From positions 2,379 to 66,378 of the forward strand of contig BCIJ01000031.1 in the NCBI GenBank assembly GCA_001599935.1: DNA of 64,000 nucleotides, read 5' to 3'. The notes under the pieces are model-generated. The model did not search any database. It worked only from the letters and a program-made list of their open reading frames with translations, and was not told the origin of the DNA. Shown piece after piece: positions 44,301-54,749 of the stretch (positions are counted from its first letter, which is position 1; each line of letters begins with the position of its first letter). The DNA is from Holtermannia corniformis. Its lineage: Eukaryota > Basidiomycota > Tremellomycetes > Holtermanniales. Both the position numbers and the translations under genes were made by a program.

Positions 44301-45626
44301 GGTCTGTTGTGACTATCAGCCAACGACAGTGAACATGGCGGCGTTTGATCACTCACCAGAGTCGACATGTTCTCGACGCCGACGACGACAATGACAAACG
44401 GCATCATGTACACTGGCAGACCTTTGCCTTCGCCACCTGCACCAGTATCGGCCCATCCTAGCAGGCCGAGGATGCTGAAACTCATCACTGTCGAGCACGC
44501 CAGTTCGACGACACCCGTAAAGGCCAATCCGAACCTCGAGTGGACCTTGGTTGCGTTGGAGAGCTGTCGAAGCAACGTCAGAAGAAGGACGGCGTACAAG
44601 CCCAGAATCAAGATGGGAGGTGAATTGGTATCGTCCGCTGCCTGCAAGGCGGGCACTGGGGTCGAAGTGGAGTTGAGCTGGTATATTTGTCAGGTGTTGG
44701 ACAGAGGGAACAAGGCGGCAACGCACAGATAGTGACCAAGCTTGAGCCTGATATGCAGACCGACTGAGCCGGTGATCTCGACCTTCGGCAAAGACCTGAG
44801 CGTCCGCTACTCCGCCCTCGGCTTCCAAAGCCGCCCGCCACCGCGACACTAACGACTCTGCACCTTCTGGGGCGCGCATCAAGATTGTGAGAGTCGTATA
44901 TGGCCCGTCTTGCAGATTAACCGAGTCCTGAGGCGACCACGTCACGCAGACTCCCGACGCTTGGAGCCGGATGCAATCCTCTTCGGGCAGCGAATACTTG
45001 CTGTCTCTCCATTGCTCCACGAGCGTGCGTATTCGTTTGCCGACGTCGCGGTCGCTGCCCACTTCTTGGACGGTAGGATCACCATCGAGGACCCGAGCAA
45101 CACTTGTCCACCCCGCTCGAAGTACCGTCACGTCGTCGTCACGAGCTCGGCCCTTGCCTTTGCGCAACTGACTTGGGGAGAGCCTTTCGGCAAGCCATGG
45201 TTGCGGCGCATAGGCCATATCCCACCAGCGCCCGTTCTGACTGTCTAGGCGGGGCAGCAAAGGCGGAGGGTACGGGAACAGACTCTCCAGAAGTGGAGTA
45301 TCGAACAGCGAAAGTGGGCCGTCGTGTCGGCCGGCCGTTTCTGTGGGTTGTTGGCGTTGTCTGCGATTGAGATAGAGCGTGAGCGACGGGTAGAACAAGT
45401 TGGTCATGACAAAGCAGTCAATGAGCAGTACCCGGATCTGTCAACAACCATCAGCATATTGCGGAGCACCAACGAGCGCACGGACCTGATTCCTGGCACA
45501 GTGCTCGCCAAACTGGCGAAAGCCCGACGCGACCCAATCACTACGCATATGCCACCTAGCCGCCTTGGGCGGCTTAATGCGCCGTTGGCGGGGCATGCTT
45601 GGGCCTGCTACTGCGTTGAGCCCCAT
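41325..45626 (-). CDS. SREBP cleavage-activating protein (SCAP) homologue
   Basis: Seven exons (45626-45486, 45437-44842, 44795-44723, 44677-44357, 44303-44079, 44019-43822, 43778-41325) give 1335 residues. The first membrane helix (NQIRVLLIDCFVMTNLFYPS) is followed by a lumenal loop. The sterol-sensing domain consists of consecutive membrane helices (PPILILGLYAVLLLTLLRQL, VYMMPFVIVVVGVENMSTL, LLAIVGFFVNIRAVREFCLF, WMLHTFFLTVLSIDAQRLEL). The ENM and VLSID...ELAD signatures are those of SCAP. The C-terminal half contains WD40 repeats (VSFDNAVRLWRA; GDFAVAATASGRLLAWKI) that would bind SREBP. It escorts SREBP from ER to Golgi when sterol or oxygen is low. The donor of the third intron is an unusual GTTGCC, the weakest join. 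Confidence 0.9.
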
Positions 45627-46842
45627 CGTCCGACGGATCCGTTTGGTGATCCCAAGCTCGGGATTGGCGCGTGTGCCCGACGGATCGCGGAGAGAACTCG
45701 TACGACTGATCAGGGAGGAGCTGGACGTGGGACTGGCACGATCAGCCCTGACCGTCAGGCCTCGAGATGAGCTGATGGGAAAGTCCGAGTGTATCCCTAG
45801 ACAGATGTGCGCCCACGTCGGTTCTCGGCGGCCTCGGCGGCCGTTGAGCACAGTCCGGTATGATCGGAACTCCGAAAGATGACAAGGTGCATGGTTGCTA
45901 CTGTCAACGTGTCAGCACGCCAGGCGGGCATGTTGGATGCAGACACAGCGCCGTAGCTCTACCAAGCGGTGCTGAGCTGTCTTCGGACTGCAGTTGGCCG
46001 CCCATCGCGCACCTTGTCTGCTGCGCACAGACGTGAATAGCTTCGCGCCCAGGCTTGGCGCTTCTTCGCTTCGCAGTGCCAGCCGCCTCTGCTCGCGTGC
46101 CGAACAAGATGTGTACAGACTGTGCTCACGGGCAAGGCGGGCGGTCGACCGGCAAGATGAGCAGGACTGCTCGGAAGATCTGCGCGGCGTGTTTGCGTTT
46201 CACTTTGACACTAGCGCGGATACTGCGGCTGATGACTGTGATGCGCACCAACAGGTGCTTCTTACACCCTGGCATGGCATGCTGACATGTTCGGGTCCCA
46301 TTGAAGACCCCGCACACCTTATAGTACACACTGGGGCCCGGGCGCCGAACATGACCTGGTCAACCACTGCAAGACCAAGTCGTCCGCGGCTTCAACTCGG
46401 GCTCCCTGACGTTCCCTGGGGCTCACCGCATCACGTTGGCATCGCTTCGCTCGGGGCTCGATCCGTTGCTCCGCTTGCTCGCGCATCCGTCTGCGATCTA
46501 TTGCAACCGTGCGACGGCGGGCGCATCTTTCCGTGCGCCCCCGTGCGTGCATAGCATCGTTCATTAGCGCAAGACGTCATGCCCAGTCGCCGGTACCTCA
46601 ATATGAGCACGGGCGACACATAGTTTTCGTGCGGATCGTCGACAGCCTGCTCGATGAATCCTCTGCTCTTGCGCCTAGTCTATGAACGGCACCTTGGGAC
46701 CAGCACACACACCATTGTCAAGAGCAAACCCCGGCTGGGGCTCAGCTCTACCACTGTAAAGAATGTTCGACCGGAGGGTTATCCGTCTCGCCATCATCGA
46801 CCGTACTTAACATCTCCATCGCATCCACCTCAGCTCATTTTG
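45627..46842. other. Long divergent intergenic region (1.2 kb)
   Basis: Lies between the SCAP start and the methyltransferase start. A plus frame at 45994-46554 (186 residues) shows no domain and a composition like random GC-rich sequence, so it is not called. No tRNA-like cloverleaf or tandem repeat was seen. Probably two promoters; a SRE-like site was looked for without a clear hit. Confidence 0.35.
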
Positions 46843-48433
46843 ATGGCAATGCTTGCTCACCTTTACCGCGCTGACGTTTCGTCGCCAACGCCTACCGACT
46901 TTTCACTGGGTGCAGGCGACCACCAGCACATGTCGGATGCAAAGCTGTACGTCGCAGACCCTCATCTACCCCAGAGGCCCCGGATCGCTCCTGATCCAGT
47001 GTCAGCCTCATCGCGCTCCAGGCGCTTCACCAGCAGATGCTCGATCCGGCTCAAGCGAGCATGGTCCACGAGCATCTGTCTGCTGTCCATCGTACAGGTC
47101 GTCGTAGTGCCGTTCTTGACGTCGGAGCGGTACGTGTTCATGCTCGGATCCGAACAGATGGTCGCTGAGCCATTTTTTCCGTCCCAGAGCACCGGTACGT
47201 CGCGTATTGGGAGGTCGCCTAGACTCTGATCGACCATCGGCAGGCACCTGGGCGATCCAACTGGCGAATGCCGAGGAATACTGCGACGTCGTCGCGATCG
47301 AGTAGGTCGTCCGCTCTGGCCTCCTTTGACCTTCTCGGTGGCAAATCTGACACGCCAGCTGACGATCGCAGGACCGACTGGTCGCATCTGACTCCCAATC
47401 GCGCCTCGATGCACGGCAATATTGACTTTGACAGCATCACAGGTCTGCCCTACATTGTCCCCCCGTGAACCTTGGAGTATTGACCGCAATGAAGACGTGG
47501 ATGATCTCAGCCGCTTTGCCTGCGAGTCATTCGGTGAGCGAATCGAGCAGTGGCAAGGACGAGCAAGTACTGAGTGAATCGCCAGACCTCATCCACGTCA
47601 AGTCTCTGCTCCTTCGCACGCGCGACTACCCGTCCCTGATTCAGCGCTTTGGCGAGCTTCTCAAGCCCGGTGGCAAGGTTGTGCTGGTCGAAAACGAGGT
47701 CGTCTACGTACGTGACTCGGTGCTGGCGTGCCATTTTAGACACTGACTGTCTTCAGCACTCGGCGCTTGGTGAGCTGCCGAGGTGCTTACAAACGTGGCA
47801 ACTTGCGACAAAGTATGTCCACGGATCCAATCAGTGGACAACTTGACAAGCTGACAGCGACACAGAGAAGCATACGGAGAGGTCGGGGGTACATGCTTAA
47901 GCTACGCACGCCAGGGTGAGACTGATCAGTCACTCGTAGTGGATATCGATATGGCGCCGCGTCTCGTCGAATGCCTGCACGAGTCGCAAGTCTTGTACGC
48001 TCGCTTAGCCACTGCAGTGACTCGTAGCTAACGCCACTCAGCGACAGCCACATCTGGGTCCAAGAAGTCGGCATGCCATGCGGCAGCTACATGTTTGACG
48101 GTTCGTTTCGTATTCTCCCTGTGACTCGGTACACTGACCGAGCACAGATTCCCATTCCCTCGCCCACGCTGGCCATAGCCACGCTCAACTGATAGCCGCG
48201 ACGATGGCTAGCATGCAGCCGATCCTCGAAAGGCACGGGTATCTTCGTCGTGAGCTTGACAGACTCAGAAAAGAGTGCGTGACCGAGGTACGTGCACGGT
48301 GGCACACTTCGACTTGCGGAGATTCCATGCAAGTACCGAGTCTTACGGTGAGGCTGACATTACGCCACAGCTGTGTGCTCCTCACTCGCGGTATTTCCAG
48401 CGTCTGTTCAGCGTCTGCGGCACAAAACTCTAG
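46843..48433 (+). CDS. SAM-dependent methyltransferase with an apparent frameshift
   Basis: Early exons 46843-46946, 47000-47129, 47188-47194 (7 nt) and 47244-47301 encode SLIALQALHQQML and motif I, VLDVGASTGTWAIQLANAEE, where the 7-nt exon supplies ST and part of the next Gly. The exon from 47372 reads NIDFDSITGLPYI, then needs a one-base shift in a run of six C (47459-47464) to continue as REPWSIDRNEDVDDLSRF. Later exons carry FDLIHVKSLLLRTRDYPSLI, ELLKPGGKVVLVENEV, SHIWVQEVGMPCGSYMFD and AATMASMQPILERHGYLRRE, as in a basidiomycete methyltransferase family of unknown substrate. Either a sequencing error or a broken gene. The end at the TAG of 48431-48433 follows an intron at about 48289-48369. 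Confidence 0.65.
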
Positions 48434-48704
48434 CCAGAGCTTCACGGCATCCTTCACCGTGTGTTGCGAGATCTGAGAAAAGTGCCGCAACTGACGTATC
48501 GAGCTTACCGCCGCACCTCGTCAATCCACGTACCACACCACCAATTCATCAAGCGCGAGGGCCCTGGCAGGACGTTCACTCGCCGGCGTCATGTGAGATA
48601 GTGAAAATGCAAACAAGTAAAGTTGATAGCCCAGAGAGACCGTGACATCGTGTACACCTGACCTTGTCTTACAAAGCAACTCCCAATCCACATAAAGCCA
48701 AAGC

Positions 48705-50210
48705 TCAGCGTTCCAGATTGAACTCATCGCCCTCCCAACGCCACGCCTCGTCCCAGCTACCGGGCAGACCTGCGCTCGAGCCGGATCCAGAGTGATAGCT
48801 GTATGTCGGCTCAAATGGTGCGATCGGTGCCGGACTGGACGTTGCGGACGTCCAGCGTGAAGCAGCTTCTGCGTCGATGTCTGCCTCGGCGGTGATTGGA
48901 TAAGACAGGGAAAAGTCAAGCGAGGGCATGACGAGCTCAACCGGCAAAGTTGTCAACGCTCGTGGCGGCGCAGCGTCGGCCCATTCGTTGGCGATAAACG
49001 AGGATGAACTGTCCGAGGCCGAGGACGCCGAAGATGAAAGAGGCGTGAAGCCCGCTTCAGACCCTTCAGGCGAAGAGGCGACAAGTTCGGATGTGGATAC
49101 TGATTCGCACATGCTGTTGGATTCGACGTGTGGCACCTCGTACAGCTGAAACCACTCTGCCCGATTCTCACGCCCCGAGAGAATGTAGCTGGGTCCCAAG
49201 AGGCCGCGAACGTCGTCTCGGGAGCGGTTGGCGAACCGAAGTCTGAGCGCCTCGGGCTCGCCATAGTCTGCCCGTGCCCGGGAGATGACCACGTCGAGTT
49301 CGACGCGGAGCTTGTCGCTTGCTGGGTTGAACGCTCCGATGGCATCGAGACGGTGCAAGAGCGGGATGACGCGCTCTTGAGCGTGCGAGGTGAACAGAGT
49401 GTGGAGCGGCAGCAAGTCGGACGTCAAGTGCGATGTGAGGATTGACGTCGCGATCGATGTTTGCTCGTATGAGAGTGAAGCGGACGACTCGGAGAGTTGT
49501 AGGAGGTGAAGGAGGGAGGGTGCAAGAGGGAGGATGAGGTACGTTGTAGTGTTGAGCGTGGTAAGGATCGTTGGCTCTGGCGAGGGGAAGTACATGTCGA
49601 GTTCGGACAGGGTGCTGCTTGCTGCAGTGACCGAAGTCGACGTGACAGACACGGTGCGGGGGATAGCACTGTAGCGCATGCGGTGCTCGGCGCCCTTGTA
49701 GGTTTTGACGATTCGTTTGCGCTGTACCATCTTGCGCGTGTCGAGCGAGCCATCAGCTTCATCGATTAAGCCGAGGCCGTACGCCAGTGCACGCAAGCCG
49801 ACCGGCACGTTGGCGTTGGCCGCCTCTCGAAACGCGCCAGTAGACGAGAACATGCGCGCTGGACCTGGGTGCAGACCTACATGAGCGGGTAGAGCCGCGC
49901 CCCTCAGCTGATGCGCGGCAGGCTTGAACCTCGCTCCCAGTGCCGAAGTGCTGCTCAACCTGGCCCCACGCTTGGCCGCAGCGCCGTGGATCCCTCGAAC
50001 GGCCTGAACCGAGCGTTGGAGCTGTCCAAGCTGGTAGCTCTGCAACGAGACGGACGGGAACGTCTCGACGATGAGGGCTCGAGCCTGCCTTGGCAGTGCA
50101 CCGAGTTTGTTGCGCACGACATGACGTGCCGTTGTCCGTGTCGTTGGTGAGATTGTATAGTACAGTCGGCGCATGGCCGACCTGAGGCCTGTTGATGAAA
50201 AGGGCGGCAT
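48705..50210 (-). CDS. Mitochondrial protein of unknown function
   Basis: One exon of 501 residues from ATG 50210; a second ATG at 50174 gives a cleaner start. The first 110 residues form a long Arg/Ser/Ala-rich presequence (MRRLYYTISPTTRTTARHVV). A conserved-looking block follows (FREAANANVPVGLRALAYGL, KMVQRKRIVKTYKGAEHRMR), then a Leu-rich helical region (LILPLAPSLLHLLQLSESSA, LLPLHTLFTSHAQERVIPLL). The tail is Ser/Glu-rich. I do not recognise a family, but the leader plus conserved core argue for a matrix protein. The open frame continues upstream of this start, but that part belongs to the 3' exons of the next gene. Confidence 0.65.
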   Translation of the reverse strand: MPPFSSTGLRSAMRRLYYTISPTTRTTARHVVRNKLGALPRQARALIVETFPSVSLQSYQLGQLQRSVQAVRGIHGAAAKRGARLSSTSALGARFKPAAHQLRGAALPAHVGLHPGPARMFSSTGAFREAANANVPVGLRALAYGLGLIDEADGSLDTRKMVQRKRIVKTYKGAEHRMRYSAIPRTVSVTSTSVTAASSTLSELDMYFPSPEPTILTTLNTTTYLILPLAPSLLHLLQLSESSASLSYEQTSIATSILTSHLTSDLLPLHTLFTSHAQERVIPLLHRLDAIGAFNPASDKLRVELDVVISRARADYGEPEALRLRFANRSRDDVRGLLGPSYILSGRENRAEWFQLYEVPHVESNSMCESVSTSELVASSPEGSEAGFTPLSSSASSASDSSSSFIANEWADAAPPRALTTLPVELVMPSLDFSLSYPITAEADIDAEAASRWTSATSSPAPIAPFEPTYSYHSGSGSSAGLPGSWDEAWRWEGDEFNLER

Positions 50211-50365
50211 TGCGCCGACTGGTCGTCGTCGTCGTCTCTGACAGATGTCGGTTTTGTGCGTTTTGCCACCCGGCACGACGCAGCCGTCAGCGAGGCGGCG
50301 GCGGCCAACGACCACGTGGCAAAGTGGAGGTATCGGCAGTGAGAGATGCATACGCCTAGCCCAGC

Positions 50366-52230
50366 TCACGCACTCCGCTCCAAGAACCCGATCGAGAACG
50401 CCCCCATCGCGCGGCGTGCAGGCGGATAGACCGAGTTGCTGTGCTTCAACACACTCTCGAGCTCGTCGCACACTGCTCGTGGGTACACGAGCTGCTCGGT
50501 CGAGGTGCCGAGCTTGAAGCCAGCAAAGATGGTGTCGCTGTCGCCGGGTCAGCGCTCGTATGCATACAGCGCGAGCAGCAACGAACCTGTTGAGAGCATC
50601 ACCTTGGAAATCACCAGGGGCGACAATGCGGTACAAGACCTTGACAGCCTTGAGCGTCTTCTCTTCTGCCGGAAGCCGGGCCGGCGCAAGACTGCTCGCG
50701 ACCGATGAGCGGCGCGACTTGATAGACGGCGCAAAGCTCGAGGCTGAAAAGCTTGATCGCAGTGGCGTCGTGGCCGGTGAGCTGCCGGCAGTGTTAGGCT
50801 TGCGATACGAGATCCCGATCGAAGGATTGAACAGCCACATCTGAGACATGAGCAGGGATCAGAGTAGACGAGTGACGCACGAGAATCCGACGCTGTTCAG
50901 TTTCCTCGTCCGTGATGGTGAAGCGATAGCTCGCGTGCGCTTGTGCAAGCTCGAGCATGTCAGACACAACAAAGACTGACAGCGGGACTCTCAACGCCCT
51001 ACAGAACCGTCAAGGGTAGTCTACAGTAAGCACAGCATACGCACTGCACTTCTTCACCATCACCATCAAGGCGGAGCAGCGCAACCGAATGCTTCGCAAA
51101 GCGTATCGTCGAGTGGTCCAAACTGTTGTCCTTGGACCTTTGTCGACCCACGACTTCGCCGCACACACAAGAGACCGAGCGCCACATATCGGCCTGGTGT
51201 CAAGTCAGCTCCCGTTCATCGAATGCAAGCATGTTGCCCCGACTGTAGCACCCAGGAGTTGGCGCTTGACGCCTGAGCGTTTGTTTGCGTGGCAATGAAT
51301 CTAGGACTATTGTATCAACCCAAAGAGCGAATGCTCCTGCCGTGCCATCGGTCGCATCTTGGCATGCCTACTGACCACTGCAGCGTCGGGCCGATCCTTG
51401 CGAGAGGTTCAGCCGTGGCTAGCACCGTCGCAAGCAGCTTTGAATACGAGGACATGCACAGCCGTCAACGGGAAATGACGAAGGCCTTCTTCGAGTCCGC
51501 GGGTGGGATAATATCAAGAAAGAAAACTTGCACTTACCGACACCTTGCCGTCGATCTTGAGATTTGCCTTTTTGGCATCCGCAATATCTACCAAGAAGTA
51601 GCTGCCGCCTACCAGCACCGTGCCCGGCACAGGCCAGAAACCATCCTTGGTCCGTTGAGTGAGCTGGTTCGTAAAGCCCGCGTCTGCATGACACATCCAC
51701 GCTTCCAGCATCTCCGCCCAGTGTTCCGACGGAAGGTCCTTGAAGCCCGCACCGCGTTCCCACTGGCCTGTGGACGACACGGTTGCTAGATCGGCTAGCT
51801 CTCGCTCGCATGCGGGGCACGCTAGTGCTGTTGGCTGCATTCTGCGCAACTCGGGCGCAGACAGGGCGTGCGCGATGACAGTGTTGAGGCTTGAGCTGGA
51901 TGCAGTTGCCGATGTTGGTGATCGCGCAGCCGAGAGCTTGAACTCTGCGGCGGTCGGGAGATCTTTGAGGGCGATCTTCTGCCACGGCATCACCGGCGTC
52001 GGCAGCTCTAGACATGCCGTCGTACCGCCTCCACTCGCCTTCAACACGACAAGCGACTCGCCCAAAGGGCCAGCACTTGTCGAAGCCTCTGTTTCGGCAG
52101 TGTAGCTCGACCAGTCAATCGGCTGCGGCGACGAAAGGAGGACCTGGACGACTTGGAGATTCTCCTGGTGTTCGGCGACATACGACAGCGACTGCAGATC
52201 TGCAGCACGGTCAGCGGCAGCACGCTCGGT
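50366..52230 (-). CDS. HECT-like E3 / E2-binding protein (UBE3D, Ipa1 family)
   Basis: Read on the minus strand. A long 5' exon to 51538 has CPACERELAD, LPSEHWAEMLEAWMCH and VLVGGSYFLVDI. A 5'-unresolved exon down to 51045 has CVCGEVVGR. Exon 50998-50881 follows, then 50840-50587 (MWLFNPSIGISY ... KAVKVLYR) and 50537-50366 (LKHSNSVYPPARRAMGAFSI, then GFLER). The CxxC pairs, the LPSExWxEM...WxCH block, the LFNP strand and the final LLxxxARxxxxxxIGxLER element are the hallmarks of the HECT-like family, which binds an E2 and in yeast (Ipa1) supports mRNA 3'-end processing. The start is not found: the coding frame runs back at least to about 52230 without an ATG and meets the end of the upstream gene, so a first exon is missing. 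Confidence 0.7.
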
Positions 52231-52237
52231 AACAGGA

Positions 52238-54148
52238 TCACTGACCAGGCGCTGATACGGTCGCCCCTTTGCTCAGACTGCCCCGCCGCACCAGACTCGC
52301 AACTTTTTGCAGTCCCGATGGCGGCCGTTTCTTCGTCTTCAAGTCAGGCAGCGCGTCCGCTTCGTCTTGGACGACCGTCGAAGGCCGAGGCGTCGCCAGG
52401 AGCTCTTCGTCATCAAACGGGTCGGCGATGGCGTTGACCGGCGTGCTCGGCGCCGAATCTTGCGACTGTAGCCGCCCCTTTGACCCGTATGCGGTCAAGT
52501 CGTCGATAAACGTGTTGCGCCGGGTCTTGAGCGTCTCTTCAGGTGACTCGGTGTGCTCTTGGCTCGTCATTCGACCGGCAGATGAAGAGGTGACAAGATT
52601 GCCGAGCAGGTTGTCGCGCTTTCCACACATCAGCGGACCGAAGCAAGCGAGCTTGTGACTTACTCGGATCGCCTCGAGACGCTTGACTTCTTCTTGTGTC
52701 AGCTGTCGCGGCGGAGGGGCATCTTGACCGTCCAAGCGCCCATCTGCCGAGCGCTCCAACAAGTCCCGAAGGAACAGATCACGCTGTATGAGCGTCATCA
52801 GCAACCTTCTTGTCAACATCTCCGAGACTTACATTCTTGAGTTCACGGGCCCTAGCTAGCTCGCCTTGCAGCAGCTCGGATTCTTGGCTGTGCAATCGCC
52901 CGCTGTCGGAATGCTCGCCCAGATCCGTCATGAAGACGTCCTTCTGTGCGGCCGGGCTCAGCCATGGACTTATTATAGGAGCCGCGCAAACCCACGCGGT
53001 GCAGCAGCGCCTCCTGCTCCCATCCCGACTCGACTTGGACCCTCTGTTTCGCCGCGCCCTTGCTAGCTCCACCGTGAGCTCGCTCGATCCGTTCCCAAAT
53101 CTGCAAAAGCTCTAGCTCCTTCGCCCGTTCCTCTTTCGCCGTGAGCGGTTTTGCCTTGGCCTTGCCCTTGTCGTTGGTCACGCGACGAGGCTGAACAGGC
53201 CTCAGCACGGCACGCTGGTTTGCGAGCTGAGGTGCTGCTTCGTACAGCCTGTCAATGGCCGATGTGACGGCGTCGAGCTCGAGCAGCATCTTCTCATTGG
53301 TGATTGGTAGTGGGGCGATTTGCTCGATGAGTCCACGGCTGTGCTTCTCCTTTACGCCATCGCCGTTGACAGACGACCGGTCGTCGATGTAGTCGGGCAG
53401 ACTCTCGAGCTCGTCCGCCGTGCTGCCATTACTGCTCTTGGTCCGTCGCGCAGCGCTAGGTGCCGAATAATCAGGAGGCAGATCTGTCGCCTCGGAGGCT
53501 GTTTGCGTGCGTGCTTGACAAAGTCGTGTGACGATCCCACAGAGGGTCTCCAGTCGCGTCCACGCCAACGACTCTTTCACTTTTGCTACGCTGGGGTGGA
53601 TAGGTGAGCTCGATGCGGCGGCACCTGGAGACGATTTCGAGTTCTCGATGGAGGTCTGAAGATCAGACAGCTGGTTCACGAGCGTCTCATAGCTCGCAGT
53701 TTGTCCTGGATCAGGTCGCGGGCTGGGCAACGGGGTCGAGGCTGATATCGACTCGAGCTCGGTACACACGTCAAGCAGTTCCTTGAGTGATTCTGCTAGT
53801 TGCCGGTCGTGATCCGACGCCCACGTCTCTTGGTAAGCTGGTGAGGAGCTTGAGCTCGTTGATGGATGGGTAGCGGTGGCTGATAGGAGCAGGGTGAGTG
53901 CGCTCAAGCACGTCGAGCGTATAGCATGCAACCGCACGGCAGCCGACTATATCCCTCGTCAGTACAGGGTCGCCGAGGAGGATGCAGCGTACCGGAATGT
54001 CCCCCGCATGGCCATTGATGTCCCCTTCAGCCGGGTCTGACACCAAGAGCTGGTGCACCAGCTCGACAGGGAACGCTGATGGCGCTGGCGGTAGCTCGGG
54101 CTCGTGCACAGTCTGTGAGGAGACTGCTGGCTCTCTGATGGTCTCCAT
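52238..54148 (-). CDS. Protein with four exon-phased 21-residue repeats
   Basis: Five exons (54148-53993, 53946-52996, 52943-52833, 52783-52664, 52618-52238) give 572 residues, all in phase 0. The N-terminal 400 residues are helical with a Ser-rich linker and a PPDYSAPS-type Pro motif; a basic/Glu-rich helix (AKEERAKELELLQIWERIER) follows. Then come four repeats of the form [RK][DN]xFLxDLxxxSxxGRLxSQ. They read KDVFMTDLGEHSDSGRLHSQ, RDLFLRDLLERSADGRLDGQ, RDNLLGNLVTSSSAGRMTSQ and RNTFIDDLTAYGSKGRLQSQ. Repeats 1 to 3 each begin exactly at the start of an exon, which suggests spread by exon duplication. I know no family with this repeat; binding-site arrays are a reasonable guess. The C-terminus is basic and Ser-rich. 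Confidence 0.75.
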
Positions 54149-54280
54149 GCTGCGTGCACCGGTCTAGTCGCCATCAATCGACGCGAGGACGGTGCGGTGG
54201 TCGAGCAGGACAAAGCAGGTGTCACCGAGCGTCCAGCCAGAGTAACAAGCACACGTCTTCTGTTGACAGTCTCGCTCGGC

Positions 54281-54513
54281 TCAGGCAGGGTTGATGAACG
54301 TTTGCAGACGGTCGATGTTGAAGCTGAGCGAAAGGAGGGCACGGAGCAGTGACCGCTCGCGTTTAACCGTCTTGACGTGCTCTGACCGCCGTCTAAGCTG
54401 CAGCGAGCGAGACAGCGTGTGTCGGCAGCTCAGGCAGTCCTCGGCGACCCTCTGAGCGTGTACCGCATGCTGGACGACTGAACACGCATCGTACACCGTC
54501 GACATCTTCATCG
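54281..54513 (-). CDS. Possible small helical protein
   Basis: A frame from ATG 54513 encodes about 76 residues, helical and Arg/Leu-rich with three Cys (STVYDACSVVQHAVHAQRVA, DCLSCRHTLS). It lies in the 600-bp gap between two divergent genes. The even helical pattern looks coding, but there is no family match, and more upstream exons may exist. Low confidence. Confidence 0.3.
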
Positions 54514-54749
54514 ACGACCACGCGATCGAGACGGTGAGCTCGAGCTGGCACTGTCGAGCAGTGACCATCAAGCAAGACAACGCCAGCTGTGGAACTGCCA
54601 GTGGGTCATACAAGCTCACAGAGATGCCTTGTTCCCTGCCGCGGCCTTTGGCACCCACACCGCCGCCGTCAGCGCCGGTCGATCCCTCTCAGCAGCAACC
54701 TCTCTTTCCGACCTCTGGCGAGCCGTCAGCGACAAAGCACAAGCCTCGG

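Noticed and set aside
45994..46554. 186-residue plus-strand gene between SCAP and the methyltransferase
   Set aside because: No domain, no splice context, and a composition expected from GC-rich non-coding DNA.
47302..47371. Alternative exon reading GRPLWPPLTFSVANL in the methyltransferase
   Set aside because: It resembles a PPNLTF motif, but no splice sites connect it in phase, while treating the stretch as a 70-nt intron with a CTGACG branch site keeps the frame.
48705..50849. One 714-residue minus-strand protein
   Set aside because: The first part matches the LFNP exon of the HECT-like gene and then runs through its intron and 3' untranslated region; the rest has its own ATG and mitochondrial leader. 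Two genes are merged by an accidental open frame.
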